DNA of 64,000 bases. Origin: Novosphingobium sp. Leaf2 (GTDB lineage: Bacteria > Pseudomonadota > Alphaproteobacteria > Sphingomonadales > Sphingomonadaceae). Each line of letters begins with the position of its first letter. Position 1 is the stretch's first letter. The stretch covers positions 310,307-374,306 of the forward strand of contig NZ_LMJY01000016.1 in the NCBI RefSeq assembly GCF_001421325.1, given 5' to 3'. The notes beneath the pieces are model-generated. The model was not told where the DNA came from. It saw only the letters and a list, made by a program, of their open reading frames with translations, and made no database searches. Shown here piece after piece: positions 17,642 to 25,662 of the stretch. A program made the translations under genes and the position numbers.

Positions 17642-19831
17642 GTGAAAACGAGAGATATGCTGGACGTTCGTGACGAACCCGAAACCGCCATCCCCGATGG
17701 TGAGGCCACCGATCTGGCCACCCTGCCTGCGCGCTATTTCAACCGCGAACTGAGCTGGCTGACCTTCAACGAGCGGGTGCTGGCCGAAGCGTCCAATCCC
17801 AATTATCCATTGCTGGAGCGGGTGCGCTTCCTGTCGATCTCGGGTAGCAACCTTGATGAATTCCTGACCGTGCGCGTGGCCGGCCTTGCCGGGCAGGTGC
17901 GCCGCCAGATCGAGGAAATCTCGATCGACGGGCTCACGCCGTCACAGGCCATCGCGGTCACTCAGGAAAAGGTGCTGGAACTCGAAGCGATCCAGCAGCA
18001 GTCCTGGGAAGCACTGAAGGTCCAGCTGGCCGAAGCCGGGATCACCGTGGTCGGCGAGGACGACAAGCTGGACCGTGAGCGTGAACGCTGGCTGCGCACC
18101 TACTTCATCGAACACGTAATGCCAGTGATCACTCCGCAGGCGATCGACCCGGCCCACCCCTTCCCGTTCGTGGCTAACCAGGGCATCGGCGTGATGTTCT
18201 CCCTCACCCGCATCGCCGACCAGGCAAGCGTGATGGAGATGGTGCTGATCCCTGCCCCGCTGCCACGCTTCGTACGCATTCCGGGCGAGCAGGCGGCGTG
18301 GATTTCCATCGAAGACCTGATCTGCCGCAACACCGCCGAACTGTTCCCCGGCTTCCGGTTCAACGGCCACGGCGTGTTTCGCGTCCTGCGCGACAGCGAC
18401 ATCGAGATCGAGGAGGATGCCGAGGATCTGGTGCGCTATTACCGCACTGCCATCCAGCGCCGCCGCCGTGGCCGGGTGATCGTGCTACAGCTTCAGGGCC
18501 GGTTCGACCCGGCGGCCGAAGACCTGCTGCGCACCCAGCTGGGCCTCGACAAGGCATTGATCATGAAGACGGACGGGATCATCGGCTTTGCCGGCCTGTC
18601 CACGATCTGTGACGAGGATCGCCCCGAACTCAAGTTCGAGCCCTATTCCCCCCGTTATCCCGAGCGTATCCTGGAGCATGACGGGGAAATCTTCGCAGCG
18701 ATCCGCGAAAAGGATATCGTCGTCCAACACCCCTACGAAAGTTTCGAGGTGGTGATCGATTTTCTCAAGCAGGCCGCCCGCGATCCGGATGTGGTGGCGA
18801 TCAAGCAGACGCTGTACCGTGCCGGCAAGCAGTCCGCGATCATCTCCGCGCTGATCCAGGCGGCAGAGCATGGCAAGTCGGTGACGGCGGTGGTCGAGCT
18901 GAAAGCCCGCTTCGACGAGGAGCAAAACCTGCTGTGGGCCAGCCAGCTGGAACGCGCCGGCGTGCAGGTGATCTACGGCTTCGTCGATTGGAAAACCCAC
19001 GCCAAGGTGTCCATGGTGGTGCGCCGCGAAGGGGACAGTTACCGCACCTACTGCCACTTCGGCACCGGCAATTATCACCCGTTCACCGCGCGAATCTATA
19101 CCGACGTATCCTATTTCACCGCAGACCCGGCGGCGGGGCGCGACGTTGGGCGGCTGTTCAACTTCATTACCGGCTATGTCGAGCCGACCAGCACGGAAAT
19201 GCTGTCGATTTCGCCGATCTCGCTGCGCACCACGCTGAACGAGTGCATCGACGCGGAAATCGCGAACGCTGAAGCGGGCAAGCCGGCGGCGATCTGGGCC
19301 AAGCTTAACTCGCTCACTGATCCCGCGCTGATCGACCGGCTCTATGCCGCCAGCCGCGCGGGGGTGGACATCGACCTGGTGATCCGGGGCATCTGCTGCC
19401 TGCGCCCCGGCATCCCCGGCCTGTCGGAAAACATCGCGGTCAAATCCATTATCGGGCGGTTCCTGGAACATGCGCGCATCTGGGCGTTCGCCAACGGCGC
19501 ACATCTGCCCAACCGCCGCGCCCGCCTGTTCATCACTTCGGCGGACGGGATGAGCCGCAATCTGGACCGGCGCGTGGAAGTAATGCTGCCGATCCGCAAC
19601 AAGACGGTGCATGACCAGATTCTGGATCAGGTGATGCTCGCCAACCTGCTCGATTCCGAGCAATCGTGGATGTGTTCGTCGGACGGGACGTATGACCGGG
19701 TGGGCGAAGTTGCGCATCCGTTCAACCTGCACCGCTATTTCATGACCAATCCTTCGCTTTCCGGACGCGGCGCGGCACTGGACAGTGGACGAAAAGTGCC
19801 AAAGCTCTCGCTAAGGCGGGGCAACATCTGA
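17642..19831 (+). CDS. ppk1: Polyphosphate kinase
   Basis: Transfers the terminal phosphate of ATP to polyphosphate, reversibly. The 729-residue protein shows the PPK1 N-terminal block YFNRELSWLTFNERVLAEA, the head domain with VRFLSISGSNLDEFLTVRVAGL, and the phospho-histidine loop in VDWKTHAKVSMVVRREG followed by YCHFGTGNYHP. I chose the GTG at 17642, which has AGAGG 6 nt upstream; an ATG at 17657 is the alternative. It is followed 38 bp later by ppx, so one unit makes and degrades polyphosphate. Divergent from the DUF2126 gene; no convincing PHO box in between. Confidence 0.95.
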   Translation: MKTRDMLDVRDEPETAIPDGEATDLATLPARYFNRELSWLTFNERVLAEASNPNYPLLERVRFLSISGSNLDEFLTVRVAGLAGQVRRQIEEISIDGLTPSQAIAVTQEKVLELEAIQQQSWEALKVQLAEAGITVVGEDDKLDRERERWLRTYFIEHVMPVITPQAIDPAHPFPFVANQGIGVMFSLTRIADQASVMEMVLIPAPLPRFVRIPGEQAAWISIEDLICRNTAELFPGFRFNGHGVFRVLRDSDIEIEEDAEDLVRYYRTAIQRRRRGRVIVLQLQGRFDPAAEDLLRTQLGLDKALIMKTDGIIGFAGLSTICDEDRPELKFEPYSPRYPERILEHDGEIFAAIREKDIVVQHPYESFEVVIDFLKQAARDPDVVAIKQTLYRAGKQSAIISALIQAAEHGKSVTAVVELKARFDEEQNLLWASQLERAGVQVIYGFVDWKTHAKVSMVVRREGDSYRTYCHFGTGNYHPFTARIYTDVSYFTADPAAGRDVGRLFNFITGYVEPTSTEMLSISPISLRTTLNECIDAEIANAEAGKPAAIWAKLNSLTDPALIDRLYAASRAGVDIDLVIRGICCLRPGIPGLSENIAVKSIIGRFLEHARIWAFANGAHLPNRRARLFITSADGMSRNLDRRVEVMLPIRNKTVHDQILDQVMLANLLDSEQSWMCSSDGTYDRVGEVAHPFNLHRYFMTNPSLSGRGAALDSGRKVPKLSLRRGNI

Positions 19832-19869
19832 CATAGGAGCGCCCGGAACAACCGGACCGGCGACACGTC

Positions 19870-21372
19870 TTGAACACAACGATCGGCAAGAGCCACTCCG
19901 GCGGCAAGCGCGCCATCATCGACATCGGCTCGAATACGGTGCGCATGGTCGTCTACGACGGCCCTCCACGCGCGCCACTGGTGATCCTGAATGAAAAGGT
20001 CAACGCGCGGCTCGGCAAGGAAATCGGGCGCACCGGGGCCATCGGTGAAAAGGCGATGCGCGCCGCGCTGGCCGCGCTCGCCCGCTTTGCCGCGCTGCTG
20101 CGCCTGCTGGAGGTGGATGATGTGGAGTGCGTCGCCACCGCCGCCGCGCGCGATGCCTCAAATGGCCCGGCGTTCCTTGATGCAGTGCGCGGCTTCGGCC
20201 TTTCCCCGCGCCTGCTGACGGGTGAGGAGGAAGCGCGCGCCAGCGCAGCCGGCGTCATCGCCGCCTTTCCGGGCGCACGTGGCGTCGTCACCGATCTTGG
20301 CGGCGGCAGCCTGGAACTGGTCGAGATAGACGATCGCGTACCCAGCGGCATCTGCCCGGGCGGCATCACCCTGCCCTTCGGCACCTTGCGCCTGCCCGAC
20401 CTGCGCGCGGCGGGCCCGCAAAAATTTGCCGCCACCGTGCGCGACGGGCTGAAAGCGCGCGGCTGGAATCGCGGGCGTGGCATGCCGTTGTATATCGTGG
20501 GCGGATCATGGCGGGCGCTGGCCCTGCAAGCGATGCGCGTGCTGGACTGGCCAATCGACGATCCACACGCCTTCGAACTTGCGCCCGCAGAAGCCCTGCG
20601 CCTTGCCCGCATCTTCGAACGCGGCCCGATCGAGGATCCCGATCCGCGCATTTCTGCTCCGCGCGTGGCCGCCCTGCCCGATGCTGCCGCGCTGCTGGTA
20701 CAAGTGGTGCAACAACTGCGGCCATCGCGGCTGGTGTTCTCGTCCTGGGGCCTTCGCGAAGGGCTGCTCCATCGCCAGCTACCGGCCAGCGTGCAGGCGC
20801 TCAGCCCGATGCTCGCCAGCGTGGAGGCCTTCGCGGGTGCCGCCAAGGCCACCGCGCAAGACGCGGCCCACATCGTTGAATGGACCGCGCCGGTCTGCCG
20901 CGACGATCCGGCGGACGACGATCTGCACCAGGCCGCCTGCCTGATCGCGCTGGCGGCGATGCGCACCGAACCCAACTTGCGCACCGAAGAAGCGCTGACC
21001 TGGGCACTGCGCAAGCGCTGGGTGGGGCTGGATATGCGTGGGCGCGGGATGATGGCGATGACGGTGCTGGCCAATGCCGGTAAGATCGAGATTCCGCACG
21101 CCTACCACCGGCTGGCGCCACTGCCCGATCTCAACCGCGCGATCGGCTGGGGGCTGGCGATCCGCTTGTGCCGCCGCCTGACCGGATGCGCCGAACGCGG
21201 GCTGGACACCACCGGCCTGGCAATCCGGGGCGGCGACCTCGTGCTGATGCTGGAAGACAGCGCGCAGCCGCTGTTCAGCCCCGGCGTGGCGAAGGACCTG
21301 AAAGCGCTGGCTGACTGGTTGGGCCTTGTTCCCCGGCTGGAAAACACCGCACGCGAACTGCTCAGGCTTTAG
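19870..21372 (+). CDS. ppx: Exopolyphosphatase / guanosine pentaphosphate phosphohydrolase
   Basis: Hydrolyses terminal phosphates of polyphosphate and/or pppGpp. Actin-like ATPase superfamily motifs are visible: phosphate-1 DIGSNTVRMVVYDG and phosphate-2 VTDLGGGSLELVEID, with the expected length of about 500 residues including a C-terminal helical extension. The start is a TTG at 19870, since no ATG or GTG fits before the DIGSN strand, and the usual N-terminal lead of about 13 residues is retained. It forms a probable operon with ppk1 directly upstream. Confidence 0.92.
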   Translation: MNTTIGKSHSGGKRAIIDIGSNTVRMVVYDGPPRAPLVILNEKVNARLGKEIGRTGAIGEKAMRAALAALARFAALLRLLEVDDVECVATAAARDASNGPAFLDAVRGFGLSPRLLTGEEEARASAAGVIAAFPGARGVVTDLGGGSLELVEIDDRVPSGICPGGITLPFGTLRLPDLRAAGPQKFAATVRDGLKARGWNRGRGMPLYIVGGSWRALALQAMRVLDWPIDDPHAFELAPAEALRLARIFERGPIEDPDPRISAPRVAALPDAAALLVQVVQQLRPSRLVFSSWGLREGLLHRQLPASVQALSPMLASVEAFAGAAKATAQDAAHIVEWTAPVCRDDPADDDLHQAACLIALAAMRTEPNLRTEEALTWALRKRWVGLDMRGRGMMAMTVLANAGKIEIPHAYHRLAPLPDLNRAIGWGLAIRLCRRLTGCAERGLDTTGLAIRGGDLVLMLEDSAQPLFSPGVAKDLKALADWLGLVPRLENTARELLRL

Positions 21373-21399
21373 GCGGCCAAACCCCGCCCGGGCGACAAA

Positions 21400-22440
21400 T
21401 CAGACCAGCGTGCTGCTGGGCGCGATGGCGCTGATCCCGCGCTTGCCGCCGCTGCGATCGAGTTGCACCACGATGTCGATCACCGATGCGGCATATTCCA
21501 GCGTCTCGGCGCGGGTCAGGCCGATGCCGGTCTGCATCGCCATCAGCGCGATCTGTTCCAGCGCGCCACGCGGCGAATTGGCGTGCACCGTGGAAAACGA
21601 GCCGGGGTGCCCGGTATTGATCGCACGCAGGAAGCTGACCGTTTCGGTGCCGCGCAGTTCGCCCAGCACGATGCGATCGGGGCGCAGGCGCAGCGCGGCC
21701 TGCAGCAGGTCGTTCGCCGAAACCTTCGCCTCGCCCAGTTCGCCCTTCACCGCGATCAGGCCCACGCCGTTGGCGCCGGGCAGCCGCAGTTCGGGCGTAT
21801 CCTCCACCAGCACCACCCGTTGCTCGCCGGGGATTTCAGCGAGCATGGCGTTCAGGAACGTGGTCTTGCCGGTGGACGTACCGCCGGAAATCAGGATGGT
21901 GCGGCGGCGGTGGATCGCATCGCGCAGGAACGCGATCGGCTCGGCCATCGGATCGGGCGCAGGCGCTTCCGCCACCGGCGCGATCGGCCCACGATCGTAC
22001 GCGTCGAGCGGCAGGTTGAGCAGGCGGTGGCGGCGGATCGCCAGCGCCCAGTTGCTGCGCGTGGCGGGCGGGCCGACCAGCTGGATGCGCGCGCCGGCCT
22101 GTCCGCCATAGGCCGGCAAGGTGGCCGACAGCAGCGGATGCTCGCGGTTGATGCCCTGATGGCTCGTGCGCGCCACCTGCTCTGCCAGGCGCTGCAGCAG
22201 CCGGTTGTCCATCAGCGGCAGTTCGATGCGCTGCATGCCCGCAAGCGCAGCATCCTCCACCCAGATCTCGCCGGGGCGGTTGACCAGGATCTCGGTCACC
22301 GTCTCGCGGTCCAGCCACGGGCGTAGCGGCGCCAGGTAAGCGTCCAGATAGACGCTGCGCGGCTCGGCGATCGGCGGCGCATCAGCCACGGCGGATACCG
22401 ACGTGACGGATGCGGTTTGCAGGGTGAGAACGTCGGCCAT
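21400..22440 (-). CDS. virB11: T4SS traffic ATPase VirB11
   Basis: Hexameric ATPase of type IV secretion systems. The 346-residue protein has the N-terminal domain (VTEILVNRPGEIWVEDA), Walker A ISGGTSTGKTTFLNAML, an Asp box VVLVEDTPELRL, Walker B PDRIVLGELRGTETVSFLRAINTGH and the His box GSFSTVHANS, all VirB11 features. It is the last gene of the minus-strand operon and starts 6 bp after the VirB10 stop. Converges with ppx. With VirB4 it would power pilus or substrate movement across the envelope. Confidence 0.95.
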   Translation of the reverse strand: MADVLTLQTASVTSVSAVADAPPIAEPRSVYLDAYLAPLRPWLDRETVTEILVNRPGEIWVEDAALAGMQRIELPLMDNRLLQRLAEQVARTSHQGINREHPLLSATLPAYGGQAGARIQLVGPPATRSNWALAIRRHRLLNLPLDAYDRGPIAPVAEAPAPDPMAEPIAFLRDAIHRRRTILISGGTSTGKTTFLNAMLAEIPGEQRVVLVEDTPELRLPGANGVGLIAVKGELGEAKVSANDLLQAALRLRPDRIVLGELRGTETVSFLRAINTGHPGSFSTVHANSPRGALEQIALMAMQTGIGLTRAETLEYAASVIDIVVQLDRSGGKRGISAIAPSSTLV

Positions 22441-22446
22441 CGTGCG

Positions 22447-23535
22447 TCACTGGACCTGGCTGAAGTCCAGGTCCTTGGCGGTGAACACGCGGATCGGCTC
22501 CCCCTGGCGCACGCGCACGGTGGGGCTGATCTGCGATCCGCTCTGCACCGCGCTGGACGCGGCGGACCCGCCGCTGCTCACCACGATGTTGGAGCCGCTG
22601 GATGCCAGCGTGGTCAGCCCGCCGACCACCGAGAGCAGCATGGCCGAGCCGAAGCGTTCGAAAAAGTGGCTGTTGACCTTGCCCGCCAGACCCGTCTCGC
22701 CGCCGAACGCGATCGCGGGCGAACCCAGGTTCACCGAAACGCCATCGGGACGGATCAGCCGGCTCCAGATCACGTACGCACGCTTCTGGCCCGAAGTCAG
22801 CCCGCTCTTGTACTGGCCGATCAGGCGCGAAGAGCGGGGGACCAGCACATGCCGGCCATCAAAGCTGCGCACATCGGTGGACACGATCGCGCGCACATAG
22901 CCGGGCACGTCGGTGTCGATCGCGGTTTCCAGCACGGCGGGGATCAGCGTGCCCTGCGTCACCGTAGTGGCCGGATCAAAAGACCGCGCGGCGGCGGCGG
23001 TGGAGCCGGTGCCGCCGATGCGCGCGGCAAAATCGTCGTTGCCCGAAAGGCCCGCCTTCGCCGCTTCACCCGCAGGCCCGGTAAGCGGCACCGCCGCGCC
23101 CGTGCCCACGTCGAACACCACGGTCGGGCTGGCAAGGCGGTTCGCGGCGGCACCCGGCACGACACCCGGCGCTGCGGCCAGAACCGGCGCAGGCGCAGGG
23201 GCGGGTAGCGGCGCTGGCATCGCTGCGGGGGTCGCCGGTGCGATCGCGGCGGGGGTCGCGACGGCCGGCATGGGGGTGGCGGGAGCCGGCGTGGCGGGCG
23301 TGGAGGCGACCGGGCCGTTGCGCGCCGAATCCATCGACCACAACGTTACCGCGCCCAGCGCCGCGACGATCAGCACGCCGGCGGCAAGGCCCAGCCCATC
23401 CGCCTTTTTGCGCTGCGAGACTTGCGGCAGGACGTTGCGGGTAGCCAGGTCGATAACCTGCGCGCCCTCGCCATCGCGCGGGTCCTTGCCGGCATCGGGT
23501 GCGAGACGTTCGCGCAGTGACGAGTTGGGCGCCAT
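22447..23535 (-). CDS. virB10: T4SS core protein VirB10
   Basis: Bitopic inner-membrane protein spanning to the outer membrane core complex. It has a cytoplasmic N-terminus, one membrane segment at about residues 48-68 (GLGLAAGVLIVAALGAVTLW), a proline/alanine-rich linker (about 75-130) and the C-terminal TrbI-like domain with VETAIDTDVPGYVRAIVSTDV, SRLIGQYKSGLTSGQKRAYVIWSR and SPAIAFGGETGLAGKV. 362 residues, slightly short of typical VirB10 (about 380-400). Starts 3 bp after the VirB9 stop and 6 bp before virB11. Confidence 0.93.
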   Translation of the reverse strand: MAPNSSLRERLAPDAGKDPRDGEGAQVIDLATRNVLPQVSQRKKADGLGLAAGVLIVAALGAVTLWSMDSARNGPVASTPATPAPATPMPAVATPAAIAPATPAAMPAPLPAPAPAPVLAAAPGVVPGAAANRLASPTVVFDVGTGAAVPLTGPAGEAAKAGLSGNDDFAARIGGTGSTAAAARSFDPATTVTQGTLIPAVLETAIDTDVPGYVRAIVSTDVRSFDGRHVLVPRSSRLIGQYKSGLTSGQKRAYVIWSRLIRPDGVSVNLGSPAIAFGGETGLAGKVNSHFFERFGSAMLLSVVGGLTTLASSGSNIVVSSGGSAASSAVQSGSQISPTVRVRQGEPIRVFTAKDLDFSQVQ

Positions 23536-23538
23536 GGA

Positions 23539-24408
23539 TCAGTGTCCCTCGACAGTGGGGGTGGACGGTGGGATGGAGGCGGCAGGCGATGCCGATGCCA
23601 TGGTCGGCGCGGGCGCAGACGGGACGCTCGCAGCCGGCACGGCGGCGGGCCGCGCGGCCAGCGGATGGCTGTTCACCAGCCGCGCCACCGCTTTGCCCGA
23701 ACGCAGCACAATGACGTCAGGCACATCGTCAATCACGATCGTCGCCCCGCGCACGGCGTAGTTCACCGGGCCCTCGTCTCCCTTTTCGTTGGTGACCAGG
23801 ATCGCGGGCACCGGGGACTTTTCCGGCCATAGCAGATAGGTGGCCGAACCGTCGTCATAGACGCGCGCGGGCATCAGCTTTTCCATGCCGACACGCTTCC
23901 AAGCGAAGTTGAGCGCGGCAGGATCGGCCGGCACTGCCGCCGCCACCGCTGCCGCGTCTCCGGCGGCAAGCGCCTGTTCGGCCGGGCTGAGCGGCGCGTT
24001 CGCCAGCGCTGACGCAGGCTTGGGCGCATCCTTGTACGTGAAGCGCAGCATATACAGCGGGCGCGCCTTGGCAGAGGCCACAAGGTCGAAGAAATAGGTG
24101 TGCCGGTTGGTCACCACCGTCATGTTGGTGCGCGCGGTCGCTTCCAGCGGCTTTACGAACAGCAGGTCGGCCCGCTTGTTGGGGGTGATCTGCCAGGCCT
24201 GCGAATCGCCCACCGCCACATTCTCGATCGCCTCGCCATCGCCGAACGCGATCGTCGCCTGCACCCCGGCCTTGCCATCGATGCGGACGACTTCGTTTGC
24301 ATTGTAGGCATGGGACAGCAGGCGCTCGTCAGCCTGCGCCGGACCAGCAACCGCGATCGCGGCAATGCATCCCGCCAGCGCCAGGGTGCGCAAGGGTGCG
24401 CGGATCAT
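23539..24408 (-). CDS. virB9: T4SS outer-membrane core protein VirB9
   Basis: Component of the outer-membrane core complex with VirB7 and VirB10. It has a signal peptide (MIRAPLRTLALAGCIAAIAVAGPAQA), an N-terminal TrbG domain with YNANEVVRIDGKAGVQATIAFGDGEAIENV and ITPNKRADLLFVKPLE, and a C-terminal domain ending in a variable tail rich in alanine and proline. 289 residues. The start overlaps the VirB6 stop by 4 bp. No separate VirB7 lipoprotein gene was recognised nearby. Confidence 0.92.
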   Translation of the reverse strand: MIRAPLRTLALAGCIAAIAVAGPAQADERLLSHAYNANEVVRIDGKAGVQATIAFGDGEAIENVAVGDSQAWQITPNKRADLLFVKPLEATARTNMTVVTNRHTYFFDLVASAKARPLYMLRFTYKDAPKPASALANAPLSPAEQALAAGDAAAVAAAVPADPAALNFAWKRVGMEKLMPARVYDDGSATYLLWPEKSPVPAILVTNEKGDEGPVNYAVRGATIVIDDVPDVIVLRSGKAVARLVNSHPLAARPAAVPAASVPSAPAPTMASASPAASIPPSTPTVEGH

Positions 24409-25658
24409 CGTATTGTCTCCTTCGCCGGCAACTTGCCGGGATCGTTCGATGCACTGCGAAAGCGGCTGCCGATGCCCCTGGCGCGCGGGCCGGAATCGCC
24501 CTGGCGAAGCGGTTCGATGCCGCCGCCCGTCACCTGGGTGATCACCGTGCGCCGGTCTGCGCCACGCAGTGCCGCTTCGCTGCCCACAACGTTCACCGCG
24601 CCGGTTGCCGCCGCTGCGGCGGCCGATACGGTGGAGGTGCGGCTCTGGAATGCGGAAACGGCGGGTGCCTGAACGCTCGCGGGAACCGGGACGCCAGCCT
24701 GCGCCGGCGCCGAACCCTTGTCCTTGTCGCTGCCGGCAAGGCCGAACACCTGCCAGCCCGAAACCATCGTGGCGGCCACCTTCACCACCATCATCATCAG
24801 CGCGACATGCACCGAGGCGACAAGGAAGAACGCCATCGCGCCGCGCCCGTCAATCTCGCCGCCGTTGGCACTGCGCACCAGCCCTGAGATGATCGGCACC
24901 AGCAATTCCAGCGTGATCCCGCCGCCCAGTACAACAAACAGCGGGGTGACCGCCGTCAGCACCACGCCGCGCAGCCATCCGGCGGTCAGCCCGCGGGTGC
25001 CGCCGAACAGCGCCATCACCACGAAGATAGGCCCGATCGCCAGCAACACCGCCAGCGCGATACGCGCGGTCAGCAGCACGCCCACCGTGCCCAGCAGCAA
25101 CAGCAGCGCGCCCATCCACATCACGCTTTCGGGGGTGAACAGCCCGCCCGCCCCCTTGGCCGCCACAGCCGCCACGGCAGCGCCACCGGCGGCAGGCTGG
25201 GCCGCCTCGGCACCGCCTGCCTTGGAGGTGGCTTCGGAAATGTCGTTGATGGCCTGGAAGACGATGTCGATCCGGTCACCGAACAGCTGCGTCGCCGAAC
25301 CTTTCGCGCCCATCAGCAGGCCCGCGATCCAGTCCGGCCCACCGATTGCCAGGTTCCAGACCACGCCCTGATATGCGATCCAGCTGGTCGCGAACGTCAG
25401 CACCACACCCAAGCGCAACATGCGCGGCGACAGCGCCGAGATGCCAAGGCTGGAGCGCCCGGTCAGCAGCGAAAAGGCGAAGAAGGCGATATACAGCGTG
25501 AGGAGGATGGTAAGCACCGGCCCCATCGCGCCGCCAGCACCGAACATGCGCCCGAATGCGGACGCGGCCATTTCGTTGGCCACGCAGTCCACTGCGCGCA
25601 ACGCCGGGGCAACGCCGCCCGAGGCCATTTCGGTAAGCTGCTGGCAGGCCGCGCTCAT
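24405..25658 (-). CDS. virB6: T4SS inner-membrane protein VirB6 (TrbL-like)
   Basis: Polytopic channel component. From the ATG at 25658 (MSAACQQLTEMASGG) the protein has about 417 residues with at least five hydrophobic segments (for example GPVLTILLTLYIAFFAFSLLTG, ALLLLLGTVGVLLTARIALAVLL and AMAFFLVASVHVALMMMVVKVAATMV) and a long cytoplasmic or periplasmic Ala-rich tail. The upstream alternative start at 25691 overlaps the virB4 end and is less likely. It sits between virB4 and virB9, the usual order for trimmed T4SS operons, and starts 4 bp after the virB4 stop. Confidence 0.9.
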   Translation of the reverse strand: MSAACQQLTEMASGGVAPALRAVDCVANEMAASAFGRMFGAGGAMGPVLTILLTLYIAFFAFSLLTGRSSLGISALSPRMLRLGVVLTFATSWIAYQGVVWNLAIGGPDWIAGLLMGAKGSATQLFGDRIDIVFQAINDISEATSKAGGAEAAQPAAGGAAVAAVAAKGAGGLFTPESVMWMGALLLLLGTVGVLLTARIALAVLLAIGPIFVVMALFGGTRGLTAGWLRGVVLTAVTPLFVVLGGGITLELLVPIISGLVRSANGGEIDGRGAMAFFLVASVHVALMMMVVKVAATMVSGWQVFGLAGSDKDKGSAPAQAGVPVPASVQAPAVSAFQSRTSTVSAAAAAATGAVNVVGSEAALRGADRRTVITQVTGGGIEPLRQGDSGPRARGIGSRFRSASNDPGKLPAKETIR

Positions 25659-25662
25659 ACGC